Positions 1 through 9,860 are shown, counted from the first letter of the stretch. The stretch is 64,000 bases of DNA from Campylobacter concisus (GCF_003048875.2 NZ_CP049264.1:434001-498000), one strand, 5' to 3'. Notes: generated by a model from the sequence alone, not told the origin. A program made the numbers and translations.

Positions 1-1613
1 CTCATAGGCTGGGAATTTCATCGATCAAAAACATGCTTGAAGATCTAAGCTTTAAGTATGCGATGCCAGAAGAGTACGCTAAAATCGATAGCTACCTAAA
101 CAAAAACAAGCAGCAGCTTAGCTTAAAACTAAATGCTTTTCACGAAAAAGTAAGTCAAATTTTGCTTGAAAATGGCTTTATCGAGGGCACTTTTGAGATA
201 CAAAAACGCATAAAGCACTACTACTCGATCTATCTAAAGATGCAAAGAAAGGGCATTTCTATCGAAGAGGTGCTTGACTTGCTTGCCATTAGGATCATCG
301 TGCAAAAGCCGCTTGATTGCTACCTGGCACTTGGAAATTTACATATAAACTTTAACCCTTTGATATCGAGATTTAAAGACTATATCGCGCTTCCAAAGCA
401 AAATGGCTATCAAACGATACACACAACCATTTTTGATAACAAAAGCATCTTTGAGGCGCAAGTTCGCACTTATGATATGCATAAAACCGCTGAATACGGT
501 GTCGCCGCTCATTGGAAATATAAAAACGGCGAGGGCAGCCTCTTAAATCCAAAGCTTGACTGGCTAAATGACATCAGCATGCAAAATAGCGAGAACGAGG
601 GCAACGTTGAAGAGCTCTATGAATACGCAAAAGATAGCCTTTATATCGAAGATATCGCAGTTTATTCTCCAAAGGGAGAGGTCTTTACATTGCCACGTGG
701 TGCTACGGCGCTTGATTATGCTTATGAGATTCACTCAGAGATCGGACTTTACGCAAAAGAAGCTTATATAAACCGCGTTAGGATGCCACTTCTAACAGAG
801 CTAAAAAATGGCGACATCGTTAGGATAGTAACTGGCGAAGAGGCTAAATTTCGCTGTTCATGGATAAATAGCGTGCGAACAGGCAAGGCAAAGGCGACGA
901 TAAGGTCATTTTGTAAGCAAAAGATAAGAGATATAAACTACAAAATGGCGATAGATATCTTAAAATCAGTATTTAACGTCTCAAAAGATAGAATTTTAGA
1001 GTGGGTAGAGAGTGAAAATTTAGGCAAAAAGGTATTTCGTGCAGCAACTGATAGCGAGTATCTGCAAGAAGTGGCAAATATGCTTAAAAAATACATCAGA
1101 AAAGAGCGCCCTTTTATGATCTCTTTGGGCGACAAATACCAGATAAAAAAGCAGAAATTTGAAAATATAGTGATCTACTCAAATCACAAAATTTCAAATG
1201 TCGAGTTTGATTATTGTTGCAATCCAAAAAGAGGCGATAGCATAGTGGGCTTTAAAAATGGTCACACCGTGACAGTGCATCACAAGCTTTGCGAGCGTGC
1301 TGGCAAGCTAATGGATAAAGGCGACGAGATCATCTTTGTCAAATGGACGAGAAATGCCCCGCATAGGTATAAAATTTTATTAAATTTAGAAAACAGAAAA
1401 GGTGCGTTGGCTGAATTTTTAACATATCTTGCTAGACTTGATATAAATTTAGCTACAATCTCGCTAAACGAAGCAAATGATCTTAGCGGAGATACGTTTG
1501 AAATAAGCGTCGAAATAGCAGAAAACATCGATGCAAACGAGATCAAAGAGAAGATTAAGGATAGATATAAGATTATTGATTTTGTTTCGCAAAGTGACCC
1601 ATATCATAATTAG
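1..1613 (+). CDS. spoT: Bifunctional (p)ppGpp synthetase/hydrolase, 3' part
   Basis: This is a RelA/SpoT family enzyme that makes and degrades (p)ppGpp in the stringent response. The reading frame is open through the left edge of the window (codons start at base 3), and the first visible residues, HRLGISSIK, match the stretch between the hydrolase and synthetase domains, so the N-terminal HD hydrolase lies outside. Visible in order, counting from the Met at base 33, are the synthetase domain with GYQTIHT near residue 125, a TGS domain at about 205-270 and a C-terminal ACT domain at about 440-515. The synthetase motifs look intact. tyrS follows after 9 bases with a good ribosome-binding site, suggesting cotranscription. 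The first Met in the window is internal and not the real start. Confidence 0.93.
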   Translation, partial: HRLGISSIKNMLEDLSFKYAMPEEYAKIDSYLNKNKQQLSLKLNAFHEKVSQILLENGFIEGTFEIQKRIKHYYSIYLKMQRKGISIEEVLDLLAIRIIVQKPLDCYLALGNLHINFNPLISRFKDYIALPKQNGYQTIHTTIFDNKSIFEAQVRTYDMHKTAEYGVAAHWKYKNGEGSLLNPKLDWLNDISMQNSENEGNVEELYEYAKDSLYIEDIAVYSPKGEVFTLPRGATALDYAYEIHSEIGLYAKEAYINRVRMPLLTELKNGDIVRIVTGEEAKFRCSWINSVRTGKAKATIRSFCKQKIRDINYKMAIDILKSVFNVSKDRILEWVESENLGKKVFRAATDSEYLQEVANMLKKYIRKERPFMISLGDKYQIKKQKFENIVIYSNHKISNVEFDYCCNPKRGDSIVGFKNGHTVTVHHKLCERAGKLMDKGDEIIFVKWTRNAPHRYKILLNLENRKGALAEFLTYLARLDINLATISLNEANDLSGDTFEISVEIAENIDANEIKEKIKDRYKIIDFVSQSDPYHN

Positions 1614-1622
1614 GAGAGAAAA

Positions 1623-2831
1623 ATGGTTCAAGATATAGACGATATTTTACAAGAGATAAACCGCGGCGTTGCTGAGATGATCGATGCTGAGAGAGTTGAA
1701 AATTTGGTTAAAAATTATTATGAAAAAGGCGAAAATTTCTACGTAAAAGCAGGCTTTGACCCAACAGCTCCAGACCTTCACCTAGGTCACACAGTCGTTT
1801 TAAACAAGATGGCTTTGCTCCAAAAGCATGGCGCGATAGTGCAGTTTTTGATAGGTGATTTTACCGCTCAAATAGGCGATCCAACAGGCAAGTCAGCCAC
1901 TAGAAAAAAGCTAGATCAAGAGACCGTTTTAAAAAATGCTAAAACTTATGAAGAGCAAGTTTTTAAAATTTTAGATCCTAAAAAAACGGTGATCATGTTT
2001 AACTCAAAATGGTCAAATGAGCTAGGAGCTGCTGGGATGATCGAGCTAACTAGCACATTTTCAGTAGCTAGAATGCTAGAGCGAGATGACTTTGAAAAGA
2101 GGATAAAAGCGGGCAATCCTATATCAATCTCAGAGTTTATGTATCCGCTTCTTCAAGGCTATGATAGCGTTGCTATGAAGTGCGACATCGAGATGGGTGG
2201 CACAGATCAGAAATTTAACCTTCTAATGGGTAGAACCTTACAGCGAACATATAATATCGGCAAAGAGCAAGCTGTCATCATGATGCCACTTCTTGAGGGG
2301 CTTGATGGCGTAAATAAGATGAGCAAGAGCCTTGGCAACTACATCGGCGTTACTGAAAATGCAAATGATATGTTTGCAAAAACGCTTAGCATAAGTGACG
2401 AGCTTATGTGGCGCTGGTACGAGCTACTAAGCACAAAAACACTTGGCGAGATAGAAGAGCTGATGAATGACGTAAATAGTGGCAAATATCATCCAAAAAA
2501 GGCGAAAGAGGATCTTGCTTATGAGATAACAGCGAGGTATCATGGCGAGGAGGCTGCTAAGGCTGCTATGGCTGAATTTAACAGCGTTCACTCTCAAAAT
2601 CAGCTCCCAACAGATATGAAAGAATTTAGCTTAAAAGCGCCGATTTGGATAGTAGAGGCCTTATCTCAGTGCGGGCTAAGTGAGTCAAATTCTCAAGCAA
2701 GGCGAGATATAAAAGCAAATGCAGTTAGCGTCAATCAAGAAAAAATTAGCGATGAGCAGTTAAAATTAGGAGCAGGCGAGTATATCTTGCAGGTTGGTAA
2801 GCGTAAATTTGCGAAGATAAAGGTTGAATAA
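1623..2831 (+). CDS. tyrS: Tyrosyl-tRNA synthetase
   Basis: This cytoplasmic class I aminoacyl-tRNA synthetase charges tRNA-Tyr with tyrosine. The 402-residue protein has the HIGH-type motif as HLGH near residue 53, the KMSKS loop near residue 230, and a C-terminal S4 RNA-binding domain at about 340-400. Length is normal for the bacterial TyrZ-like class with KMSKS. The ATG is preceded by TAGGAGAG at good spacing. Its stop codon is immediately followed by the ATG of the next gene with no spacer, so the two are probably translationally coupled. Confidence 0.96.
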   Translation: MVQDIDDILQEINRGVAEMIDAERVENLVKNYYEKGENFYVKAGFDPTAPDLHLGHTVVLNKMALLQKHGAIVQFLIGDFTAQIGDPTGKSATRKKLDQETVLKNAKTYEEQVFKILDPKKTVIMFNSKWSNELGAAGMIELTSTFSVARMLERDDFEKRIKAGNPISISEFMYPLLQGYDSVAMKCDIEMGGTDQKFNLLMGRTLQRTYNIGKEQAVIMMPLLEGLDGVNKMSKSLGNYIGVTENANDMFAKTLSISDELMWRWYELLSTKTLGEIEELMNDVNSGKYHPKKAKEDLAYEITARYHGEEAAKAAMAEFNSVHSQNQLPTDMKEFSLKAPIWIVEALSQCGLSESNSQARRDIKANAVSVNQEKISDEQLKLGAGEYILQVGKRKFAKIKVE

Positions 2832-3923
2832 ATGGAGTTAAAGCCGTTAAAAATAGGTAAATACGAGATAAAATACCCGATATTTCAAGGCGGTATGGGG
2901 CTTGGCATCAGCTGGGACAAACTAGCTGGCAATGTGAGCTTAGAAGGCGGTCTTGGCATAATTAGCTCAGTTGGCACAGGCTACTATGAAAACCGCAAAT
3001 TTATAGATAAAGAGCTAAATGCAAAGCCTTTTGGAAGCGAAAATTTCTACTCTACAAGAGGCCTTCGAGCTGTCATAGAAAACGCACGTAAAATTTGTGG
3101 CGACTTGCCACTTGGCGTAAATATAATGTATGCTGCAAACGACTACGCAAGGGTGGTTAAAGATGCCTGCGAGGCTGGCATAAATATCATAGTCTCAGGT
3201 GCAGGCTTGCCTACAAATTTACCTGAATTTACACAAAATTTTAAAGAGATAGCACTAGTGCCGATCGTCTCAAGCGCAAAAGCACTAAAGATCATCTGTA
3301 AGCGCTGGCTTCAAAGATATGAGCGCTTGCCAGATGCTGTCGTGCTTGAAGGACCGCTAAGTGGCGGCCATCAGGGCTTTACATATGAGCAGTGCCTTGA
3401 TCCTGAGTTTTCACTATTTAACCTCATCCCGCAGGTAAAAGCTGAGATCAAAGAGTGGGGCGACTTTCCGCTCATCGCAGCTGGTGGAATTTGGGATAAA
3501 AACGACATCGAAAAGGCGATATCGCTTGGAGCAAATGGCGTTCAGATGGGCACACGCTTCATCGGCACACACGAGTGTGACGCAGACATTGGCTTTAAAG
3601 AGGTCTTGCTTGCAGCTGAAGAGAAAGACATCGAGCTTATAAAGAGCCCAGTTGGCTATCCAGCTCGCGGGATAAGAACAAATTTGATAAATTTAGTCGA
3701 TAAAAGAATGGGTCCAAAGATCCAGTGCATAAGCAACTGCGTAAGCCCTTGCCAAAGAGGCAAAGAGGCAAAGCAGGTTGGGTATTGCATCGCGGATAGG
3801 CTATTTGACGCATATAGCGGCAAAAAGGAGAGCGGGCTATTTTTCACAGGAGCGAACGGCTACAAACTAAAAGAGCTAATAAGCGTAAAAGAGCTAATGC
3901 ATAAGCTGGTACATGGTGAATGA
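2832..3923 (+). CDS. Nitronate monooxygenase / 2-nitropropane dioxygenase family flavoprotein
   Basis: This is an FMN-binding TIM-barrel oxidoreductase of the NMO/FabK-like family, probably cytoplasmic. The N-terminus has the family pattern PIFQGGMGLG at about residues 16-25, the middle has the GGHQGF segment carrying the likely catalytic His near residue 180, and GGIWD plus GANGVQMGTRF near 225-245 form the phosphate-binding part of the barrel. A C-terminal segment near residues 297-320 has four Cys (CISNCVSPCQ, then GYC), which is unusual for simple NMO enzymes and could bind a metal. The true substrate cannot be told from sequence. It starts right after the tyrS stop and overlaps the next gene by 4 bases. 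Confidence 0.85.
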   Translation: MELKPLKIGKYEIKYPIFQGGMGLGISWDKLAGNVSLEGGLGIISSVGTGYYENRKFIDKELNAKPFGSENFYSTRGLRAVIENARKICGDLPLGVNIMYAANDYARVVKDACEAGINIIVSGAGLPTNLPEFTQNFKEIALVPIVSSAKALKIICKRWLQRYERLPDAVVLEGPLSGGHQGFTYEQCLDPEFSLFNLIPQVKAEIKEWGDFPLIAAGGIWDKNDIEKAISLGANGVQMGTRFIGTHECDADIGFKEVLLAAEEKDIELIKSPVGYPARGIRTNLINLVDKRMGPKIQCISNCVSPCQRGKEAKQVGYCIADRLFDAYSGKKESGLFFTGANGYKLKELISVKELMHKLVHGE

Positions 3924-5365
3924 AACGGGTTCTAATCTCTCTTTTTCTAGCATTTAGCTTTCTTTTTGCGGCGACAAATTCAGAGACTTTTGCCAAATTT
4001 GATAGAAATTTTATGGCTCTAAATAGAAGTGCTAAGATTAAGCTTCATAATGATATAAAAAATATCTACGTTGATGCGATCATTAAAAATGATAAAAATA
4101 CGAAAAAACAGGCACTTACTAGGCTAATAACAAGCTCAAAGGCGCTTGGCTTTGACTCAAGCGCATATATAAGAGACCTAAATGCGATAAATGGCGTAAA
4201 AGGTGCCAGTGCGCAAGCGGTTTCGCCAGCTTTAACGCTACTAAGTGCCACAAAGGTAAATGACACCTTGGTGCTTAAATTTAACACAAAGCTAGATACT
4301 GCAAGGCTAAAAACATCGTTTGCCAAACAACAAAATGCCTACAAAAATATCATGGACATCGATGGCAGGCTAAATGGCAACCCACTAACTTATAAAAATT
4401 TCATCTCAGACTACATCCACATCTCGCAGTACGACAAAAACACCGTCAGGATCATCTTTTCTGACAAGGTGCAAAAGACGATAAAGGCAAATGCGACTGG
4501 GGACTTGCTAATAATCAGCGCTCAAAATTTCATCTCAAATGAAAACGTAAGAGCACCACTTCATAAGCTTAAAAATAAAAACGAAAAGCCAGCACAAAGC
4601 GCAGTAGAGCCAAATTTAAAGTCTGAGCCAGCACAGAGTGAGCCAGTAGAAGAGCCTTTGCCTCCAGTTGCTGCGGGTAAATTTTCACGCAACAAAACGA
4701 TCGTCATCGATCCAGGGCATGGCGGCACAGACCCTGGTGCTGTAAATGGCAGTTTAAAAGAAAAAACAGCCGTTTTAGGTGTAGCTAAAAAGCTTGGCGA
4801 GATACTAAAATCTCGTGGATACAAGGTCTATTTCACCAGATCAACTGACGTTTTTATAAATTTAAGATCAAGAACGAAATTTGCAAACGACAAGATGGCT
4901 GACCTCTTTGTCTCTATCCACGCAAACGCCGCTCCAAACGCTACTAAAGCAAAGAGCATGCACGGCATCGAAACCTTTTTCTTATCGCCTGCAAGGAGCG
5001 AGCGCAGCAAAAACGCAGCCGCACTTGAAAACAAATCAGACATCGAAGAGATGAACTACTTTTCGCAGCAAACGTTTCTAAACGTGCTAAACCGCGAGAA
5101 GATCATCGCCTCAAACAAGCTTGGTATCGACATCCAAAAAGAAATTTTAGCAAGTGCTAGAAAGGTCTATGCAGCCAGCGACGGCAGCGTGCGAGAGGCG
5201 CCATTTTGGGTGCTCGTGGGCGCTCTTATGCCAGCGGTTCTAGTCGAGATCGGCTATATCACACATCCAGTCGAGGGCGAAAAACTCTTTGACGAGGCCT
5301 ATCAAAAAGCCCTTGCAAACGGCATCGCAAACGGCATAGATGGATATTTCGCAAAAAATAGATGA
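3920..5365 (+). CDS. N-acetylmuramoyl-L-alanine amidase (AmiA/AmiC type)
   Basis: This is a periplasmic zinc amidase that cleaves the bond between MurNAc and the peptide stem and is used in daughter-cell separation. The 481-residue protein begins with a Sec signal peptide (residues 1-18, ending FLFAA). Residues about 90-200 look like an AMIN-type targeting domain, then comes a Pro/Glu-rich linker at about 215-255. The Amidase_3 domain spans about 258-478 and shows the zinc ligand motif DPGHGG, the SIHANA strand and the catalytic VEIGYITHP near the end. The start overlaps the preceding stop (ATGA) and its own stop overlaps the mnmC start, so this is one operon. Confidence 0.93.
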   Translation: MKRVLISLFLAFSFLFAATNSETFAKFDRNFMALNRSAKIKLHNDIKNIYVDAIIKNDKNTKKQALTRLITSSKALGFDSSAYIRDLNAINGVKGASAQAVSPALTLLSATKVNDTLVLKFNTKLDTARLKTSFAKQQNAYKNIMDIDGRLNGNPLTYKNFISDYIHISQYDKNTVRIIFSDKVQKTIKANATGDLLIISAQNFISNENVRAPLHKLKNKNEKPAQSAVEPNLKSEPAQSEPVEEPLPPVAAGKFSRNKTIVIDPGHGGTDPGAVNGSLKEKTAVLGVAKKLGEILKSRGYKVYFTRSTDVFINLRSRTKFANDKMADLFVSIHANAAPNATKAKSMHGIETFFLSPARSERSKNAAALENKSDIEEMNYFSQQTFLNVLNREKIIASNKLGIDIQKEILASARKVYAASDGSVREAPFWVLVGALMPAVLVEIGYITHPVEGEKLFDEAYQKALANGIANGIDGYFAKNR

Positions 5366-7227
5366 AAAATGCAAATTTAAGCTTTAAAGGGCAAATTCCA
5401 TTTAACGAAGAGTTTGGTGATATCTACTTTAACACCGACAAGCCATGGCTTGAGAGCGAATTTGTCTTTGCAAGCGCACTTGATGAAATTTGGCAGAGCA
5501 AAGGTAGCTTTATAGTCGCTGAGACTGGCTTTGGTGCTGGGTTAAATTTCTTCACACTTTGCAAGAAATTTAAAAATAGCTCTAAAAAACTTCACTTCGT
5601 TAGCATCGAAAAAAGCCCTATAAAAAAAGAAGATCTTTTAAAAATTTATGAAAATTTAGGCATTTTTAAAGCCTATGCTAAAAAGCTAGTTTCGCTCTAT
5701 CCGCCGCTAATTTCTGGCATACACCGAATAAATTTCGCGCCAAATATCACCCTTGATCTTTGCTACGGCGAGGCAGATCAAATTTTGCCTGAGCTTGATT
5801 TTAGCGCTGATATCTGGTTTTTAGACGGCTTTGCCCCAAGCAAAAATGGCTCGATCTGGAGCGAGGGCGTCTTTAAGCAGATCGCAAGGCTAAGCAGGGT
5901 TGGCACCATAGTTAGAACCTACTCGTGCGCAAAAATGGTGAAAGAGGGGCTAAAAAATGCTGGCTTTTTACTGAGCCTAAAAGAGGGCTACGCTAGAAAA
6001 CGCCAGATGAGTAGCGCCGTGCTAGAGAAAAAGGATGAAAATTTAAAGGACGCTTGGTTTGCGAGGTGTGAGCCAGTCGCCAGCGTAAAAGGCAAAATAG
6101 CGCTTGTTATAGGAGCTGGTGTGGCTGGGCTTGCCACCGCTGGAGAGCTAGCCAAAAATGGCTTTAAAGTGGTGATCGCCGAGGCAAAGAGTGAGGTCGC
6201 GACAAATGGCTCAGGCAACCACTGCGGCGCCTTGATGCCACTAGTTACGAAGCCCGGGGTAAATTTAGGCCGCATGCATATAAATGCGTTTTTGCAAGCA
6301 ATGAGATTTTACAAGGCAAATTTGCCAAAAAGCCTTATCAAATTTAATGGCTGTATCGACTATGCGTTTGATGATGAGCTAGTTAAAAGGTACGCCTCGT
6401 GGCAGGGTCAAAACGCGGAGGATATTTTTAAATTTGATGAGAGTTTAAAGCCATATCCTGGGATATTTATAAAAGAGGCGGCATACGCTAGACCAAGAGA
6501 AATTTGTAAATTTCTATCAGGCGGTTTTGAAATTTTATTTAACCACGAGTACGAGAGCAGGACGCACCTGCAAAATGGCAAGATAAGCGTTAAATTTAAA
6601 AATAAAAAAAGCTTGGAGGCTGATATCTTGGTCTTTTGTACTGGCAGCAAGAGTAGTGAAATTTTTAAAGACTATGACATGCAAATAAGTAGCGTCCGCG
6701 GCCAAGTCACGCACCTAAAACCAGTGCTAAAAAACACCATGCCACTAAGCGCAAAAGGCTACATCTGCCCAGCTGTAAAAGGGGTGCAAGTAATCGGCGC
6801 AACCTACGCTAGAAATGAAATTTGCGACACGCCTAAAGATGAGGATAACGCTAAAAATTTAAGCGATGTGAGTGAGTTTTTTGACGCCACAAAAGCCACC
6901 ATCATCGGTTCACGTGTGGGATATAGAAGTTATAGCGGAGATAGGTTTCCGATAATTGGCGCCCTGCACGATGAGGAGTTTTACAAGCAAAACTACAAGG
7001 GGCTATTTTGGAGTAAAAATAAAGATAGTAACCAAAAAGCAAGCTACGAAAGAAATCTCTTTGTAAATTTCGCTCACGGCTCACGTGGTCTTGGCACAGC
7101 GATACTTGGAGCAAATTTGATAACGGATCTTGTGCTTGCTCGCCCACTTTGCATAGAAAGGTCGCTATTTTTTGAGCTACACCCTGCTAGATTTTTGATA
7201 AGAAAGCTAAAAAAAGGACTAAAATAG
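5362..7227 (+). CDS. mnmC: tRNA 5-methylaminomethyl-2-thiouridine biosynthesis bifunctional protein
   Basis: The enzyme completes mnm5s2U34 in the tRNA wobble position. The N-terminal half (about 1-235) is the MnmC2-type methyltransferase with the SAM loop ETGFGAGLNF and WFLDGFAPSKNG. The C-terminal half (about 245-621) is the MnmC1 FAD-dependent oxidase with the dinucleotide-binding GAGVAGLATA and a terminal HGSRGLGTA segment. Its length of 621 residues is normal for the fused form. The ATG overlaps the amidase stop by 4 bases. The 3' 330 bases (6892-7221) recur at 61581-61910 with 20 substitutions and no gaps, so a second, broken copy exists in this window. Confidence 0.95.
   Translation: MKNANLSFKGQIPFNEEFGDIYFNTDKPWLESEFVFASALDEIWQSKGSFIVAETGFGAGLNFFTLCKKFKNSSKKLHFVSIEKSPIKKEDLLKIYENLGIFKAYAKKLVSLYPPLISGIHRINFAPNITLDLCYGEADQILPELDFSADIWFLDGFAPSKNGSIWSEGVFKQIARLSRVGTIVRTYSCAKMVKEGLKNAGFLLSLKEGYARKRQMSSAVLEKKDENLKDAWFARCEPVASVKGKIALVIGAGVAGLATAGELAKNGFKVVIAEAKSEVATNGSGNHCGALMPLVTKPGVNLGRMHINAFLQAMRFYKANLPKSLIKFNGCIDYAFDDELVKRYASWQGQNAEDIFKFDESLKPYPGIFIKEAAYARPREICKFLSGGFEILFNHEYESRTHLQNGKISVKFKNKKSLEADILVFCTGSKSSEIFKDYDMQISSVRGQVTHLKPVLKNTMPLSAKGYICPAVKGVQVIGATYARNEICDTPKDEDNAKNLSDVSEFFDATKATIIGSRVGYRSYSGDRFPIIGALHDEEFYKQNYKGLFWSKNKDSNQKASYERNLFVNFAHGSRGLGTAILGANLITDLVLARPLCIERSLFFELHPARFLIRKLKKGLK
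6892..7221 (+). repeat. Source copy of a 330-base dispersed repeat (mnmC 3' end)
   Basis: This segment of intact mnmC aligns without gaps to 61581-61910. Counting by eye gives 20 mismatches in 330 positions, mostly synonymous, and identity stops two bases before the mnmC stop codon. Confidence 0.95.
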
Positions 7228-7272
7228 TCAAATTCCTTAACATATGTTAAGAACTATTATCAAAACTTGCAT

Positions 7273-7278
7273 TATAAT
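7273..7278 (+). promoter_or_regulatory. -10 element for the bicupin gene
   Basis: A perfect TATAAT lies 23 bases upstream of the TTG start at 7301. It falls inside the longer open frame that begins at 7244, which argues that the longer N-terminus is not translated. Confidence 0.7.
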
Positions 7279-7300
7279 CCTTCGCAAAAAAGGATACAAC

Positions 7301-7945
7301 TTGAGCAAAATTTATAATCTTGACAAAGACACAAAAATAGTTGAAAAAAGCGTCGTTAGCAAAAGGCTCTTTCAAAACAAAAACGCAAGTGTAGATATAT
7401 ACGCATTTGATGAGGGTGAGGAGCTTGATCACGAGATGCTTTTTATAGATAGCCTTGCCTTCGTCATTGACGGCGAAGCACAGCTTGAATACGGCGAAAA
7501 GCAGATGAGGCTTGGGCGTGATGAGGCCTACCTTATCGAGGCAAAAACCTGGCGAAAGCTCAAATTTACAAAGAAGACAAAATATTTACTAATAGATTTT
7601 AAGGAGAATGTTATGATAGATCATTTAGACAAAGCGAGTGTCTTTAGCCTCGCAGATGCCGTTAACTACGAGAGTGGCAAGATAGTTAGCAAGACGCTTG
7701 TCAAAAACGAAAATGGCTCGATGTCGCTACTTAGTTTTGACAAAGACCAAGAGCTCTCAACCCACGCTGCCCCTGGAGATGCGCTACTTATCGCGCTTGA
7801 TGGCGAGCTTGATTTAAAGATAGCTGATGAGAGCTTTCATCTAGTAAAGGGCGATAGTATCGTGCTTCCAGGCAAGATCCCACACGGCCTAAAAGTGAAA
7901 GACAAATTCAAAATGCTTCTAATCGTCACAAAAGACAAAATGTAA
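7301..7945 (+). CDS. Bicupin domain protein
   Basis: This is a small cytoplasmic protein with two cupin folds, one at about residues 20-100 and one at about 130-212, each with a GD/GE turn and a PG or EA segment typical of cupins. The second half carries SIVLPGKIPHGL, a classic cupin motif 2 with its metal-binding His. No catalytic function can be assigned. It could be a small-molecule or metal sensor or storage protein. I chose the TTG at 7301 because AAAAAGGA precedes it at good spacing and a TATAAT at 7273 would place transcription start after the alternative upstream ATG at 7244. It forms a single-gene unit with its own terminator. Confidence 0.8.
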   Translation: MSKIYNLDKDTKIVEKSVVSKRLFQNKNASVDIYAFDEGEELDHEMLFIDSLAFVIDGEAQLEYGEKQMRLGRDEAYLIEAKTWRKLKFTKKTKYLLIDFKENVMIDHLDKASVFSLADAVNYESGKIVSKTLVKNENGSMSLLSFDKDQELSTHAAPGDALLIALDGELDLKIADESFHLVKGDSIVLPGKIPHGLKVKDKFKMLLIVTKDKM

Positions 7946-7948
7946 AAA

Positions 7949-7975
7949 TAAGCCCTATTTTAGGGCTTTTCTCTT
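7949..7975 (+). terminator. Rho-independent terminator of the bicupin gene
   Basis: A hairpin with AAGCCCT/AGGGCTT arms and a short ATTT loop is followed by TTTTCTCTTTT, just after the stop codon. Confidence 0.85.
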
Positions 7976-8026
7976 TTATAAATCACATTAAATTTACCCT
8001 TAATAACCCAAAAAGCAAAGTCATAA

Positions 8027-8032
8027 TATAAT
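8027..8032 (+). promoter_or_regulatory. -10 element for the MFS/hemD unit
   Basis: A perfect TATAAT lies 25 bases upstream of the ATG at 8057, in a short AT-rich intergenic region after a terminator. Confidence 0.65.
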
Positions 8033-8056
8033 CCCTTTAAAATTTAAAGAAGAGCT

Positions 8057-9217
8057 ATGAAAAAAGAAAATTCCAAACTATTTTTACTGCTATTTTTGGG
8101 CGCGCTTTCGGCATTTGGCCCATTTGTCACAGACCTTTACCTGCCAGCACTTCCAGCCATAACTGAGTGGTTTGGCACAAGCGTTTCAGCAACCCAGCTA
8201 ACTCTTACGACCTCGATGGCAGGCCTTGCGATAGGCCAGCTAATAGTTGGTCCAATCAGCGATAAATTTGGGCGAAAAACACCACTTACCATCTCGCTCA
8301 TCATATACACGATTAGCACGATTTTTATATTTTTTGCGCAAAATATCCAGTTTTTTATCTTTATGCGCATCATCCAAGGGCTTGCAAGTGCGGGCAGTCT
8401 GGTTATCTCAAGAGCCGTTGTGAGCGACCTTTATAAGGGTCACGAGATGACCAAATTTTTTAGTCTTATGATGGTTGTAAATGGTCTTGCTCCGATATTT
8501 TCACCAATAGGCGGCAGCTTGCTACTTAAATTTACCGACTGGCGCGGCATCTTTATGGCGCTAACGATCATCGGCATTTTGCTATTTATTGCAAATTTTT
8601 ACTTCAAAGAGAGCCTAAGCCCTGCTAACCGCCTAAAAGTGCCTTTGTTTCAGACCTACAGCGTCTTTGGCAAAATTTTAAGAAAAAAGAAATTTATGCT
8701 ATTTATTGCGATCCAGACATTTACGATGGCCGCGATGTTTGCCTATATCGCGGCATCGTCTTTTATCTTACAAGAGTTTTACTTGCTAAGCCCAGTAAGT
8801 TACAGCTTTTGCTTTGCGGCAAATGGCCTAGCCATCGTCATAGGTGCTAGGCTTGCAAGCTTGCTAAATGAACGAAAAGCACTAAAAACTGGGCTTTTTG
8901 GCACCTTGTTTGCTAGCATTTTTATAGTGTTTATGCTTTGCTTTAAATTTGAAGTGATCGGCGTTATCATCGCATTTTTCTTGCTTTTGCTCTTTACTGG
9001 CTTTATCTTGCCAACGGCCTCATCACTTGCGATGAATGAGGGCAGAGAGTACGCTGGCTCGGCCTCAGCAGTGCTTGGATTTTGCCCATTTTTCTTGGGC
9101 GGAGTCATCTCGCCACTAGTTGGGCTTGGTGACATTTTTTACTCTACTTCAATAGCCATTTTTGCTTGCAGCGTGCTTGCCTTTATCTCATTTTTAGGGC
9201 TAAAAAGAGTTGCGTAA
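8057..9217 (+). CDS. Bcr/CflA family multidrug efflux MFS transporter
   Basis: This is a proton-driven inner-membrane drug exporter of the DHA1 family. The 386-residue protein has about 12 hydrophobic segments. The N-terminal TM1 pattern FGPFVTDLYLPALP is diagnostic of Bcr/CflA members, and the loop 2-3 motif GPISDKFGRKTPL (residues about 68-80) is the canonical MFS motif A. The substrate cannot be predicted. The 3' end overlaps the TTG start of hemD by 8 bases, so hemD is probably translated from the same message. Confidence 0.92.
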   Translation: MKKENSKLFLLLFLGALSAFGPFVTDLYLPALPAITEWFGTSVSATQLTLTTSMAGLAIGQLIVGPISDKFGRKTPLTISLIIYTISTIFIFFAQNIQFFIFMRIIQGLASAGSLVISRAVVSDLYKGHEMTKFFSLMMVVNGLAPIFSPIGGSLLLKFTDWRGIFMALTIIGILLFIANFYFKESLSPANRLKVPLFQTYSVFGKILRKKKFMLFIAIQTFTMAAMFAYIAASSFILQEFYLLSPVSYSFCFAANGLAIVIGARLASLLNERKALKTGLFGTLFASIFIVFMLCFKFEVIGVIIAFFLLLLFTGFILPTASSLAMNEGREYAGSASAVLGFCPFFLGGVISPLVGLGDIFYSTSIAIFACSVLAFISFLGLKRVA

Positions 9218-9848
9218 AATTTATCTTGTCTCAAACACAAAGACGGCTGATGAGAGCGTTGTAAATTTAAGCGTTAGTAAGATAGAGTTTTTGAAATTTG
9301 AGATAAATTTAAGCGAATATGACGCGCTTGTGGCAACCTCCAAAAATGCTTTTAAGGCTTTAAAATTTAATGGCATTTTGCCTATAAATTTGCCAGTCTT
9401 TGCTATCGCAAATAGTTGCGCAGCAGCTGCAAGAGAGTTTGGTTTTAGTGAAATTTACACTGGGCAAAACGCACATGGAGATGACTTTGCAAGAGAAATT
9501 TTGCCACTTTTAAATGGCAAAAAGGTTCTTTATCTAAAAGGCAAAGATAGCGCTTCAAATTTCTTAGAAATTTTACTAAGCGGTGGCGTAAATATAAAGG
9601 CGGTCATCTCTTATGAAAATGTCTTAAATCCTTGCAAAATGGAGCTAAAACCGCCAAAAAATAGCATTTTAATCTTCGCATCTCCGATAAATGTGAGAAA
9701 TTTTCTTACTAATTTTGGCTGGGACGAGAGCTATCAGACGATAAGCATCGGAAAGGTCACCGCAAAAGAGCTAAAATTTAGCACGCCACTTGTTAGTCAA
9801 AGTCAAGATATAAACGCTTGTATCGCACTTGCCAAAACGTTACTTTAA
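9210..9848 (+). CDS. hemD: Uroporphyrinogen-III synthase
   Basis: This would be the cytoplasmic enzyme that cyclises hydroxymethylbilane with D-ring inversion, a step towards haem needed by the many cytochromes here. The 212-residue protein has the weakly conserved two-lobed HemD pattern: LVATSKNAFKAL near residues 42-53, GDDFAREILPLL near 89-100, VLYLKGKDS near 105-113 and FASPINVRNFL near 151-161. The start is a TTG overlapping the end of the MFS gene. HemD proteins diverge strongly, so the assignment rests on the overall pattern. Confidence 0.85.
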   Translation: MRKIYLVSNTKTADESVVNLSVSKIEFLKFEINLSEYDALVATSKNAFKALKFNGILPINLPVFAIANSCAAAAREFGFSEIYTGQNAHGDDFAREILPLLNGKKVLYLKGKDSASNFLEILLSGGVNIKAVISYENVLNPCKMELKPPKNSILIFASPINVRNFLTNFGWDESYQTISIGKVTAKELKFSTPLVSQSQDINACIALAKTLL

Positions 9849-9860
9849 GCAAAGAATTTA

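Noticed and set aside
7244-7300. N-terminal extension of the bicupin protein from the ATG at 7244
   Set aside because: A TATAAT lies within it, and a better ribosome-binding site precedes the TTG at 7301.
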